A stretch of 64,000 nucleotides of DNA from Macropodus opercularis (lineage: Eukaryota > Chordata > Actinopteri > Anabantiformes > Osphronemidae), in NCBI GenBank assembly GCA_030770545.1, contig CM061096.1:12815501-12879500 (forward strand), written 5' to 3'. Made by a program: the position numbers and the translations under genes. Positions within the stretch are counted from its first letter, which is position 1, and the number at the start of each line of letters is the position of its first letter. The notes under the pieces were generated by a model. That model worked only from the letters and a program-made list of their open reading frames with translations, ran no database searches and was not told where the DNA came from. Shown here in pieces: positions 1 to 12,604 of the stretch.

Positions 1-2185
1 GGCAATCCGTTGCTCCCTCAGCCTCTCTCTCTCTGTCTCACCCAATCTACGTTCCTGTCACCCTCCTCGTTTAATGCTTTGCCAAAACGCTTCTTTCTGG
101 ACTTGCTCTCTGCTTTTCCTGCTTTCCCATCTATTTTTATGTTTTTACAAAATCTCATCCACTCACCGTGCTCCTGACACAGACCATTATTTAGTTTCCT
201 CGTAGAGCTTTTCTGTTTGATCTTCCTTCTGAGGAAATTTGGTTGGCACCCCTCAGCTGAGGCCACGTCAAGTCTGTCCTCGCAACGCGCTGACGCATCC
301 AATCACGCTTAAAGAAAACCGTTCAGTGAGGAGTTTTATTGTCTGCAACTACAGCAACACACACTAATCTTCTGGCACAAATAAGGGTTGGCTGAGGTTT
401 ACAGTGAAACAAAGGAAGGGAAGAATCTGTGGGAAATATAACCACCTGATTCCAGAGAATCATCCTTTGTGCGGTTTTTAATCTCTCCACACGACCTGCT
501 GAAGTCACTGAGAGTTGCTAATATTGATGTGTGCATTAGTCACATAAAAAATATAACACGGCTAATTTACATTTTTACAATGAAACAATTGTCACAACAA
601 TCTCCGGAATAAAAGTCAATATACACGTGGCTTGGTGCTTTCTATTCTTTACTCTTCCTGGGAGTTTGACAGTTATAGGAGGGCGATGCTAGATAGGCAC
701 AGTGTTAATCTGCCTATAGGTTGTTATAGATCACGCCCCTCCACTCTTCGCTGGTGCCCTAGTGGTGGCTTTAATCTATGATCCCATTATTTCATGACAA
801 ATGTCCGTCTCTATTGATTCAACGAGGTCCACCGCACATTATTTTTCATCTGCATGCAGCAAAGTCTCACACTGATGTTGTATTTTATTGATTGGAAGTA
901 GACGTGACTTCCCTATTTGAAATGACATATTGCAGACAACTGCGTTTCTTGTGCTCGTAGAATTTTCACATCTTCATGCAAAATCAGGTGGTAGCACTTC
1001 TCGGGTTTTTAAAGCAAATGCTCATTTACATGTAAGTAAAGTAAGTAAGTAAGTAAGACAAAAGGCAGCAGAAACTATGTGTGACCCTCAGTTTTTTTAT
1101 TGTTTATAAAATCATTGAAATACTAACTAATTTTCTGTGAATTATCCACAATTTTTCCAGTGAGATTTATTAATGAGAGGAATGCTTTCACAGGATGCTG
1201 TGTCCTGTGTGTTTTGGCTGCCGCCCTCCTTTCTCTGCTCTATCATCCTCCGCTATGCTTTAATTTGTCCTTCAAGCTTTGATGAAGCAAGCACTTCACT
1301 CCCCTTTGTCTCCTCCTGCCTCTCTTTCGTCCATCACTGACCCCTGTTCATTGCTGTTGTTTTGCTGTCTTACGTGAATTCCTTTTGAAAAGCTTGGCTA
1401 TGAAAGGTCGACGGCTGCCTCCGCAGACCCCCCGCGGCTCATCTTGCTTCTTTTTGTTGCTCTTTTTTTTGTCTGCCTTTTCTTGTTGTTTTCCTTTTAG
1501 TGCTGTGCCCCTGGCAGAAGCATGGCAGGAGAAACAAACGTTCAGCATTCGAACGTTGAAACCCATCTATGTCCACAATGACAAACAGGACAAACAAAGG
1601 GTTTCTTAGATTTGTACACATGACTGCATGTGTGTTCTTTTCTGTACATAACATCATGTCCACCTGGTGGAAAATAGTTTTGCTGATCACAGTCGACAGG
1701 TGTCAGAACACTTTGCAGTTCACTATTTGCTAATTTGGTTAAAAACGATCAAAAAGGTTTACGTTGAAACACAGAATACTGAAAATAAAATGAATCATCA
1801 GTAAAAAGGATTTTGCATCCTGTAGTCATAACAACCTTTTTGTTCATCACATCACACCACACCACCACCTGAGGATGGTAGAATTCAGTGCAGCTGAAAT
1901 GATGGCCCTTCTCCTCAAGGCTTGTTTTCAGGAACCACACATTATTCATTTTGCTTTAGTCAGGGTGAATGACCGAGGAAGGTGCAGGCAAAGACGCGAC
2001 ACAGTTTATCAGCTGCTTTGCATAATGACGTCTAATGGGTTTGGTAGTGTGGACGAATGTGTCCAGTCACCTCATGTCAGGATGAATAGAGCTGTGAAAT
2101 TGCGTTTCCTGTTTTTTTTGTTTTTTTGTTGGAATGTTGTTTAGTTATTAACCATGTATTGCTTCTTTTTTACTGTCTACACCAG
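1..2185. other. Upstream DNA / probable 5' intron of tex2
   Basis: I see no supportable gene here. The short open frames on both strands have low-complexity composition and no family resemblance. A good 3' splice site (T-rich tract ending in ACCAG at 2185) lies 25 nt before the tex2 start codon. At least the right part is therefore probably an intron that follows a non-coding first exon lying further left. A GTAA tetranucleotide repeat sits at about 1032-1057. Confidence 0.6.
1032..1057. repeat. (GTAA)n microsatellite
   Basis: Six or so GTAA units with one imperfect unit near the start. It is a simple tandem repeat with no gene function suggested. Confidence 0.85.
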
Positions 2186-2210
2186 GTAACTTGCCCTGTG
2201 CTGGGTGGTG

Positions 2211-5200
2211 ATGAGCAGTCAGGGCAGCAGCGGCAGGGGAAGTGGCCAGCATGCTGACACTCCTCCCTCTCGTCATGCCCCTGGACCCAAGCTGCAGGTG
2301 CAGCGGTCACTCTCTCGTGACACCATCACCATCCACTTTTCTGCTCTGGGGAAGGAAGAAGACGATGAGGAGGAGGAGCTTTATGGGACGCCTACTGGGG
2401 CTAAAGCTGTGTTGGATGGTGCAGGGGCATATGGAGGTTTGGAAGCCTGTGTGTCTGATGACCAGGCTGAGTCTGTCACTGTAGGTTTGGAGGCGAGAGA
2501 GGAACTGTTCACTGGAGTGGGGACGTCTCCTGGAGCTGCTGTGCTACCTGTTTCCTCAACCACCCTCTCTGTTCAGCCCTCAGACCTGCAATCACATAAA
2601 CCTTCTCCAGCCATGACCATTATTTCCACCTCCACCCACCCTCAACTAAGCTCCACTCCTCCTGCCAGTTCCTCCTGGCCCTCCGACAAGCCTTTAGCCA
2701 ATCCCCCATCCACAAGCTCCAGCTCCTCCTCCCCTTGCAAGTCCGCAGCGCCATCATCTCCCAAGCCTTTCCTCAGCCTGGTCAGGTCTTTGTCCAACGA
2801 TGTTGAGTCCCGAGAAACCACACCTGCGCCTGCCACTGTCATACCAACACATGCTCGCCACAGACATTTAATGAAATCTTTGGTTAAGTCTTTGTCCACG
2901 GACACTTCAAAAGCCGAATATCAAGAAGGGCCTCTGCTTCAACAGCGGCAGCAAATCCAACCATCTCATCGGCCTCCACCTCGTAACATGCAGCTCTTCA
3001 AGCAGTTCTCTCAGCCTCGCTTGTCCTCTAGTCCCGTTGCCGTTACTCAAGCAGGTGGAGACTCCAAAACAGCTCCTTCTTCCCCCATCATGTCCCCAGA
3101 TGGTAGATCTTTCTTCAAGGTCCAAGAGGTGGAGGCCAAGATAGAAGACACTAGGCGAAGGCTCTCAGAAGTGATGTCAGATCCCCTCCAGCTTTTCAGT
3201 AAGATTATGGGGGACGAGTCTGGCGTGGGGAGCCTTGGGAGTGCCACTCGTTCCAAATCGCTGTCCTCCAGCGCATCAGAGCTCAGTGGAGTGGCAGCAG
3301 TAAATGGGCATGCAGAAGGTAACAACAACTACAGTATCAAGGAGGAGGAAGGTGTAGAAGGGGAAGATGAAGAAGAGGAAGAAACTCCCACAGGCAAGGC
3401 CCCTGACTCCTCTTTTTTCTCCTTCCCGTCACTGGCACCATCTTCATCCCTCACCCAAGCCTACTCATCCACCCTCCACAAGTCCCCGTCTCTCAGCCTG
3501 GGCCGCTGCTCTATGTCTGCCCTGGTAGCCCGCCAAGAAGATGAGGACTTCTGTGAACTGTACAGTGAAGACTTTGAGTTATGTACTGATACAGAAACAC
3601 CAGATGGGGATCAACCCGGGTCACGGAAGCACCACACTGATAGCACTGGTCTGTGTAGTGAACTTGACATGGATGAAGAAGAGAAAGCAGGAGAGGAGGT
3701 GGACACTGTGCCTGTGATTGGCCTCATCTTCTTATCACAGTTGGTGTATTTGTACTTAGTCTTTCCAGTGCCAACCTGTGTGTGTGCAGTGGTGCATGGG
3801 ATAGTAGCAGGGTTCATGCTGGCCTTGCTGGTCCTTTGGCTGTCCTCTCCTCGACACTCATCATCAGGACTGAGAAGAAGCAGGCAAAGGAAAGAGCAGT
3901 GGGATGGGGCCCAGCTGGATATCAAAGAACCAGGAATATTCAAGGTGAGACAAGTTGCCGTCTGGTTTGGACCTTTTGCCATGATTTTTAGACGTCAGCT
4001 TGCTGTCCCTCATTTATTGTAGTCTTTTGGAAGAAGACAGTCTCAGATATTAATGCACACCTGCATAAAGGCCTCTACATTAGAGCCTTACAGGTTTTGC
4101 ACATCTAATTGATAGCATCTGCACAATATGTGGCATTTGCATTGCATTTATCTTCCTGTGGTGAGGATGACACATTGAGCAACAGTCTGAAAATCTGTTT
4201 ATTTACTATCCAGCATGTGCAAATTTGACCTTGTTTTGTATCTTTAGACACTCGCTTGAACACAACTTTGCAAGAGTCGTGTATTGAAATTTCCCCAGTT
4301 GTTTCAATTAAATTGGCTTTGCTCAGTGAGTGTCCGTTGGGAATGATAAGGTAGGAGTTTGGATGAGAATTAAATTCTATTCTGCCATATGGGGACGCGC
4401 AGCAATTTGCTGAAGTCTTTTTGGCTATTTAATGACTCTACTATGTTATTCTGAATACAAAATAATCATTTGAAATGTGTTTATACTGATTTTGATTTCG
4501 TCAGTCAGCGTCTTTACTCACACTCCCCTCAGGGCTGGATGAATGAGATCCACAGCTATGACCCAGAGATGTACCACGCCACCCTGACCCACTCGGTTTA
4601 CGTCCGGCTAGAGGGCTCGGTCCTGCGTCTGTCCAAGCCCAACCGGAACATCTCCCGCCGTGCCACACACAATGAGCCGAAACCCGACGTCACCTACGTC
4701 AGCCAGAAGATCTATGACCTGACCGACAGCAAGGTGTGTTGGTTTTGGTTTTAAGCTTGTCATGAAAATGGAAAGAGTGATGCAAATAGAACAACAGTCT
4801 AGTATCTATATACTATAAAATGAATGGCTATCATTTTTATGTGTTCTCGTAGATTTTCCTGATGCCCCAGAGCCTGGCAAGGAAGAGAGTTTGGAACAAG
4901 AAGTACCCTATTTGCATTGAGCTGGCTAAGCAGGAAGACTTCATGTCTAAAGCCCAGGGAGACAGGCCTGAAGCAGAGGACAAATTAACAGGGCTGAGTG
5001 AGAAGCTAGAACCAGCAGACAAGCTTGAGAAAGTAGAAGTACCAGGATCAACGGACGAACCCAAAAGACCAGCGTCTGGAGGAGGGGATCTGACAATCTA
5101 CCTGTTTGGGAGGACGGGCCGTGAAAAGGAGGAGTGGTTCCGGAGATTTCTTCTGGCGTCCAGAGTGAAGTCAGAGGGGAGGGGAGGCAGCCTGCCCGGC

Positions 5201-8200
5201 ATCTGCAAGAGTGGTGAGCTTCAAACGGAGCAGATGCACCTTCATTGTACAGGATCACACACCAAAACGCGTGCAGCCATGTCTAATAAGTGGGCTCACC
5301 CTTTCTACACACACCCACATTGTGTGCATAGTCAGATCTCACTCCCCACAGAACAACCATGCTCTAGAGTATGTAACTGCACAGACATCAGATATGTGAA
5401 TAAGCTCCAGCTTAGGGACTGAACAATCCCTTCAACTCAGTGAACAGACGAGTGTGAATGGGTCAGCAGGATTACATGCACAGAGAAGCAGCATATTATA
5501 GCAGCGGTCTCCGCTGTGGGATATAAGCCTGCAATGATAAGGCTCCATTCAAAGGGAAGCTTGCGTACTTTGCATGCTCAGTGATAAAGGCAGCGCAGGA
5601 GAACCAGGATTGCTGGGAAGATGGTTTAAATGACAAGCTATTTTGTGGATAAACATAGGAATTAGGGTAAACATCACTATCTGTGGTAATATGAAATATG
5701 AGGGGATGCAGCACTGCAGTGTGGTGTAAGACAGGAATACAAAGTAGATGCTAACTGACCTACACCGTGTTGTGCCTGCGTCATGTATATGTAATGTGAC
5801 TGATTTATTGGAAATACTGAAAATGCTGTTGATGCATTGTTGCGTCATATTAACGCCACTTTTTCTCCACTTTTAGCCGCCTTGCTCTCCCACAGCCGCG
5901 GTAGCAGCAACCAGTCCGGTGGAGGCCTGGAGGTCGACAGCAGGAGCAGCAGTCGGGGGAGCCTGGAGGAGCTTTCCCAGTCTCGCCACAGAGAGACCTC
6001 CTCTGCTTTCTCCTGTAGCTCTACTGGAGGAATGAAGCAGAAGATAATGCTGGATTATAACATATACATGGCCAAATATATCAATCCCCAAGCTCCTCTT
6101 AGAAGTCCAAATGCTGCTGACAGCCCTGGGCACAGTCCTGAGAGCAGCCCCAAAACTACCAAAAAGGTGAGAGAGAGGAGGAGGAGAAGGATGAAATGAC
6201 ACAGACAAACAACCAGGCAAAGTGGCATCTGCACCTGTAAACAAAATGGTTTCCCATAAAACACTTTTGACCCGCTCTTTCTTTTTAAAAGCTTTCTTCT
6301 TGGATACTAATCAATCTCTTTTCAGTCTCAAAGAGGGAACGTGTATAAAATCTAGTTTCAAAGACCTTAATAAGCAAATTTTCATTGCACTCACGCTGCA
6401 AAATACATTTACAAGCAAGAAGGTCAAAAGCTGCCCAGCGCAGCCATGGTGACGCAGAGGTCCCATCTCTAGCTTGACACAGACATCTAATTTATTAGAA
6501 CAGAACCGTAGCTGCTAAATTTTTTGTCAAACAAGTGCACCAGTATGTATATGTGTCTCTCTCAGTTACACAGGAGCTCAGAGGAGACTGTGGAGCCTGA
6601 GGCCTGGGTCAATGCTTTTCTTGGAAGAATTTTCTGGGACTTCCTGGGAGAAAAGTATTGGGCCAACGTTGTCTCCAAAAAGATCCAAATGAAGCTCAGT
6701 AAGATCCGAGTGGGTACTGTTACTGATTTGCACAATTCTGCATTTAGCCAGTAACTAGCAAATGAGAAGAGGTGATTCCTCATGTTCTGATGTGAAATGT
6801 TTTTGTTTTGTTTGCTGTGTTTCAGCTGCCCTATGTCATGAATGAGCTGACTCTGACCGAGCTCGATATGGGCTTTTCCATCCCTAAGATCCTCCATGCC
6901 TCCAAGCCCTTTGTGGACCACCAAGGTAGGAAAAGAAACTACACTAGGTACAGTGCGTCATGCTCAGGCCTGAGCCACAGCAAAGGAGCTATTTGCACAG
7001 ATATTGCAGAAATGATTATATTTCTAGTCTAGCACCAGAGAATTCATATCAGTGCTTGTACCTCCCACGGCTTTGGCCCTGACGTAGAACTGAACATCAC
7101 AATGCTCTTCTCACGGGACCTTTACCCCAGAGAACGTAATGTGCCTTGGTTCGTACCAGGAACCTTCCTCTGAAAACAAAAACAAGAACACGTTGCAGCC
7201 TCATTAAAGCATTGACAGGTTCACCACCAAAAATGTCCTAATAGAAAAAAACAGGATCACTAAAGTGCCATAAACCTCTTACAGCAAGACAATAACCTAC
7301 ACTGCACAGGCAGTATCTCATAATCTTGTAATATTGCTGTTACAGTGATTCCCAGTTTTATGTAGAAACACATCCTTTGTGGGAGGCGCAGCTATCTTGA
7401 CTCTGTGAAAATAGACGCTCCAGACTGTCTCTCCTCCTCGCGTGATTTAGTCTAGACAGAGACAAGCAGACACTGTCTAATGTGTTCTGGCTTAATGTTG
7501 TCATTTCGCTAGTCTTTGCCACTGCTGCCGCACACATACAAATCAATGAGCTTTTATGGAGAGCTGAAAATCACGAGGAAGAAGGAAGGAGGCAGATGAA
7601 TAATAAACACTTATCAGCTGTTAGGAATTATTGAGCAAACAGCAGGGGGACCAAAATCCAAATAATTCTCAGGTCGCCTACTGAGAAGTGTGTTTTGTAA
7701 TCAGGAAGTAGCTTGATAAAATAAGCCAATAAGAAGGCAGCGCTGCCCTAGAGCTGACCTTTCCAGTGCTTAGATCGGTTCCTCCTGGCAGCTCTTCAGG
7801 GGACCTCGAAGCAATTAGACATCCAGGCAGGAGATTCTAGTTTATTCACAGATAAAGCATTCGGTCAGTCATTTTTATTGTTGAGGTATTTCTTTATGTA
7901 TGTCACCAGCTGTGTTTCTCCCTCACTATTCAGGTTTGTGGTTTGATCTGGAAGTGTCCTACACAGGCTCCTTCCTCATGACACTAGAGACCAAGCTGAA
8001 CCTGGCTCGCCTGGGGAAGGAGGGAGAGGGACTAGGGGAGCACGGGAAAGAATGGTTAGGCGTTCACTTCTATTTAATATAATATTTTGAGTTGATGATG
8101 AATGATTTTAATTAAACTGAATTAAGTCTGATCTGTCTTTTTTGAGTATTTGATTTGACTCTTATCTTTCAAAGCTTGTCCTCACTCCTCCGTGTTTGTT

Positions 8201-10250
8201 TTTGTCATAGTCCTGAATTACTGTCAGTGACAGGCCCAAAAATGAGATGTTTGAAGGAATAGGATTTTTGCTAAAACAAAACGACTCTGCATCAATTTGC
8301 ATTTAGAGCCGTATTAGATGTGATGTCTATTTTTTCACATTTCCTACACTTTTTCTGTTGGCTCTTCCTCCCTTCTCTTTATATACTAATCCCCTCCCTG
8401 GACGCTTACCCCTGTGGATTTGTGCAATGACTGGTGAGTTTGGGAAGAGATGCCCACAGATGCCTGTCACTGAAACAATGCATTTTGTGCTGGATTAAAG
8501 AGAGAAGGGGAGAATTAGGAGAATAATTTACTTTGATTCATATCCATAGGGGTGTATTCAGTAGCAATTATTTTTGCTGGTTGATTGTGCAAGTCACTGT
8601 AGCCTGATCTTGTTTGTGTGTGACAGGTCTAGGCCACGGACATACTGCCTGGCAGACAGCGATGAGGAATCCTCTAGTGCTGGCTCATCTGATGAGGACG
8701 ATGCCCCTGAACTCCTCAGTGACAAACCTGTGTTACCTGGAGGCGAGGGGTGAGAGCAAACCTCTTTACAACAACATCAGCATATATCAGAGTTGAAAAT
8801 TGGTAACATTCACACTTTTGAAACACAATGTTCCGCAGTCCACCCACCCCCTCAGCCCCACACAGTTGAAAGCTTGCTGCTAATTTAATCCAACACATGG
8901 TCACTCTGCTCCATCGTAGGTGCTGAGTAGCGAGACATGCTGTTATGAATAAATTATGAACCTGACTCACTTCTTGCCTCCCTTCCTCTTTCTTTTGATC
9001 CTATGCTCACGCAGCTATATGGGAGGCCACAGGCCCAGCAAGATCATGCGCTTTGTGGACAAGATAGCCAAGTCTAAATACTTCCAGAAAGCCACAGAGA
9101 CAGAGTTCATTAAGAAAAAGATGGAGGAGGTGTCCAACACACCACTGCTGCTCACTGTGGAGGTGCAGGAATGCCGCGGGACACTCGCTGTCAACATTCC
9201 TCCTCCCCCAACGGACAGGATATGGTGCGTTCTCTTCCAGGGAGAAGTGAATTTAACATTTTAGAAGTGGATCAGCAGCCAATGCATGTGTGACTGATTG
9301 GAGAGTGTAACACTGCACCCTCTGCTGGACAAATACACACTAATGCAAATAAAGACTAAGATATTTAATCACCAATGAACTTAACAATGAGGGCAGAATA
9401 AGGATGAAGAATATTAAAGGCTAATTACTCTGCAATTTTTTTGTGACCATCGAGACATTGGACAGCAGCAGCTTCAGGAGTCATGAAATGCTAAAAGAAA
9501 GAGTTAAATGCTGGGAAAGGATCCTGTCACCACATTCTGCCTCTTAAAGTCCTTTAAATTGCTAAATTATTTAAATGAAGCGGTTAAGGAAAGGAAAATC
9601 CCTGTGACTGAGCTACTTATAGCTCACATTAGCCTGGGATGAGGGTTTAGAGCCAGACTTAATTTAGGGGGCTACTACAATATTACTGCTTACTTTAATG
9701 TTTGGAATTTGTGTGTACTGGCACTAGGTAGTTACGATTGTATAATATTTATCACTAAAGATTCCTTTTCTGTTATCAGGTATGGTTTTCGGAGTCCACC
9801 CCACCTGGAGCTGAAAGCACGACCTAAACTGGGTGAGAGGGAGGTCACTCTGGGTCATGTCACCGACTGGATTGAGAAGAAGCTGGACCAGGAGTTCCAG
9901 GTACAAGCAAAATTAGAAAACCATGCACGTGATTGCTCCTACAGCACCTACACATTTCACACCACACATCTGCATTTAGCCCTGCTGGGCAGCGCCGGAT
10001 CAGACAGATGATGGATTTTGATAACGCATGCTTCTTCCTCCTCCTTTTTATTATTGAAATTAAGATGCATTTGCTTGTTATCCTGCTGTCCCTCCCACAG
10101 AAAATATTTGTGATGCCAAACATGGATGACATATGGCTACCCATTATGCACTCCGCCATGGACACGCGCTCAAATGCCAATTTGGTTACTGTGACAAATG
10201 ATGCCTTGAAGGAGTCAGAAGCCAAGGAGTCGGAGGTCCCTGATATGTGA
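2211..10250 (+). CDS. tex2: TEX2, ER-anchored SMP-domain lipid-transfer protein
   Basis: Eleven coding exons join in frame: 2211-3944, 4533-4733, 4853-5213, 5877-6166, 6566-6709, 6826-6925, 7934-8054, 8627-8749, 9015-9224, 9780-9900, 10101-10250 (1184 aa; human TEX2 about 1134). The start is the ATG at 2211, just after a splice acceptor; two in-frame GTG codons before it are not starts. Residues 1-495 are Ser/Pro-rich and disordered. Two hydrophobic segments at about 500-521 and 524-546 form a hairpin ER anchor. A PH-like region covers about 579-760, split by an acidic insert. The SMP fold runs from about 868 (EPEAWVNAFLGRIFWDFLGE) to about 1140, through LPYVMNELTLTELDMG. An acidic Ser/Asp loop (about 980-1010) is inserted in the SMP. 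The family (yeast Nvj2, human TEX2) moves lipids at ER contacts with late endosomes or lysosomes. The identification is strong; small errors in exon edges are possible. Confidence 0.95.
3945..9779 (+). other. tex2 introns longer than 300 nt
   Basis: The introns at 3945-4532, 5214-5876, 6167-6565, 6926-7933, 8055-8626 and 9225-9779 hold no other gene I can support. All have GT-AG ends. The intron 6926-7933 contains a minus-strand exon-like remnant at 7027-7169, treated as a finding. Confidence 0.8.
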
Positions 10251-11960
10251 AGACTCGTCGGAGTGCACACTGATGGAGACTTTACCACCGTGGCAATATG
10301 AATAACCCTCACCCACCCCCCACAGAGACCATGGTACAGAAATGGGCCAACTCTTAATATTTGTACCTATTTCCCAATTTCACTGTTGCTTCAGTCTGTG
10401 ACAGCTCTAAACTAATGTGCTCATGATGTGTTTGAAATCATTTGTGACCACTAGAAGAACGGAAGAGAATTGTGACTCCATCCAGACACACCATTTTATT
10501 TGTGTGACGCTGAATATTGTGATTCATTCTCTGATGAGATACAATTCACAGGGCATGTTGAGACTGAACGTGTGTGACGGTGGACCGACAAACCACCATC
10601 TTGGTCAACCAGAAGAACCATAATATCTGTGATGTGCAGCTGCGCTGAACTTAGCTGTACACCGTAAACATTTTCTGCAACCGGTCTAATGACGCAGCGC
10701 ATTGCTGCAGTAGAGTTTGTCTGAACAAGGGAAGCTTCCTAAAATGTAGACATGATTTTTGTTGAAAGACCCTCATCCATCAATACACATTTCACAGGGA
10801 GACTCATCCCTCTTCCACTCTGCTGCCTGGCACTTATATGCAAACAGATCAATGGCATCCTGTCCATTGAAGATCCAAGGTCAGTTTAAAGACACTATGG
10901 ACATAGCAGCCTAGTGCTTTTAACTGTGTGGGAGGGATTAGTGCCAAAACTGACTTTACATGGGTAAACTGAACTATGTGTGCAAACTCAGAAGCTAAAC
11001 ATTGCCTACAGTAGGTTCATTGAATGTATTGATAGGAATGTGGCGTAAAGTACTACTCATTCACTTACAGTATACTTCTGCGCAACATGCTTCAAGACCT
11101 CTTTTCATGCCATAGTCAAGAGTTGAGAGTAATAATTTAACAATTTTCTTGCCAAAGCAATCTGTACATCCTGTTTGAAGGACATGTAAACTATTGGTGA
11201 ATTAATCTGTGTTTCCACTGATAATCCAACTGGTAGTTTGGATTGTTGGAGCTGAGAAAAAGAGAAGTAATCTGCAGGGAGCGCTTATCTATTTATTTTT
11301 GAGCAAGAGATCGAATCCCTTTCATGAACACATGAGTAAATAAACTGGGAAGTAAACCCGATCCTACTGTTTAAATAAATAACATACTGGATATTAGCCA
11401 TATTATTTAATGTTATGTCGGCAGACTTCCAGCTAATGAATGCTCGATTTATGTTCAGTTATTTATGGATTTAATGTTCTTTACGTACTGTACGCGTCTG
11501 TGAAGAGTCTCATGTGAGGTTGTCTAAAGGTTACAGCAACTGGAAGACAGAAGTCCAGTTTCCGTGACAAAATGTTTAGACATTGAAGAAGAATAACACC
11601 AATGAAATCGAGCAGCAAATCTGCCAAGACACCCAGCTGCTTTACAGGCCACTTTTATTTTAGGTTTTCTTATTAGGTGTTGGCAAAGTGTATGAGGCAT
11701 GAAGTGCCTTTAAAATAATCAAACATTCCTCTGTAGTGAGCCACCACATGCATCAGTTGAGGTTTGATAGAAAACATCCTTGTGCCATTACTACGTGTCT
11801 GTTAAGACATGCCCTTGGTTCTCACAGGTTTCCGTGTTGTTCATTTGCACAGTGATGGAAAAAAAATAAAAAATCAAACATTGCTGTTGTGTTCAGTGAT
11901 GTCACAGAATGTTGAATCTGATCGTTGTGGATCAATAAAACCTTTTGCTTCAAAACAATG
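10251..11960 (+). other. tex2 3'UTR
   Basis: This non-coding stretch follows the tex2 stop. AATAAA signals occur at 11339-11344 and 11934-11939. The second is followed about 15-25 nt later by a GT-rich stretch (TGTGTAGTTGTGTG), a good cleavage context. That suggests a long 3'UTR of about 1.7 kb with a possible shorter form. Confidence 0.65.
11934..11939 (+). terminator. Poly(A) signal, probable tex2 distal end
   Basis: Canonical AATAAA with a GT-rich downstream element beginning near 11959. It is the last such signal before the opposing snoRNA host gene ends at about 12165, so tex2 and that gene appear to converge tail to tail. Confidence 0.6.
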
Positions 11961-12312
11961 TGTAGTTGTGTGACAGATATTAGAATTAGACTGATTTGTG
12001 TCTTGCTTTTAAAAGAGAGACTTGGTGAAATTGCCAAGAAACCCCAGTTATAACGAGACATATTTTGATCTTGCACTCCTCTTGACCTCAGAATGGCCAC
12101 TGGATAGTCCACCGAGGTTCATTAAAGTGCTCAATAACTATATGACCAAAACAATTCACACAAGACTTTAAAAGTTGGAAAACGTGTTTTATTCATGCAT
12201 TTATCCTCCAGCTACTGCACCACACTTTCTTGGCACTGCAGTCCAAACCCTGCAGGAGAAGACACCTTTTAAGCTTTGTTACTGCAACACTCATTAAAGA
12301 TGTTTATATGTG

Positions 12313-12384
12313 GGTCATGTCAGCTGTAATGTGTCTTCAAAATGCAATCAGAAGTCTAACGCATTACAATCATCATTCATAACC
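12313..12384 (-). ncRNA. snord104: C/D-box snoRNA, SNORD104-like, copy A
   Basis: Reading the minus strand from 12384 gives stem GGTTATG, box C ATGATGA, an 18-nt spacer with guide GCGTTAGACTT, box D' CTGA, a 24-nt spacer, box D CTGA (12323-12320), then CATGACC. The two end segments pair over 7 bp with one G-U, giving a complete 72-nt C/D snoRNA. The nucleotide paired with the fifth guide base before box D' would be a C in the target AGTCTAAC. That fits the 28S cytidine (C1327 in human numbering, from memory) methylated by human SNORD104, whose guide also contains GTTAGACT. No clear box C' is visible. It lies in intron 4 of the host gene. Confidence 0.85.
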
Positions 12385-12524
12385 ATTGGTCATCATTGGA
12401 TAAAGCCATACACTTACTGTTCAGATTAGCAGATCCTGTCCGCATCAGGTCCAGATACCTGAGGGAGAAGAAGAGCATGAATTAAAATGTATACTGAAAT
12501 GCATGAAACAATCATCTTATTTGT

Positions 12525-12604
12525 GGGCTTGAATCAGAAATAAAGATGACTTCATTCATTTTCATATCAGAAGTCTAACGCACAAAAATCATCATTCATG
12601 AACC
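12525..12604 (-). ncRNA. C/D-box snoRNA, SNORD104-like, copy B
   Basis: This is a second snoRNA about 210 nt upstream in the host transcript, in intron 3. From 12604 it reads GGTTCATGA, box C ATGATGA, a spacer with guide GTGCGTTAGACTT, box D' CTGA, a long spacer, then box D CTGA at 12537-12534. It shares 17 identical nt with copy A (TGCGTTAGACTTCTGAT). The remaining spacer has diverged. The terminal stem is poorer than in copy A: only GGTT against AAGCC with a bulge. It is probably a tandem duplicate with the same target; whether it is stable is open. Confidence 0.68.

Noticed and set aside
18..302. 94-codon minus-strand open frame
   Set aside because: Basic, low-complexity translation with no domain, no splice context and no recognisable relatives; likely chance.
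5837..6199. 120-codon plus-strand frame as a separate gene
   Set aside because: It is tex2 coding exon 4 (5877-6166) read through its splice sites.
9315..9328. CTCF-like motif in a tex2 intron
   Set aside because: The reverse strand reads CCAGCAGAGGGTGC; the required C after GG is T, so it is only a near-match.
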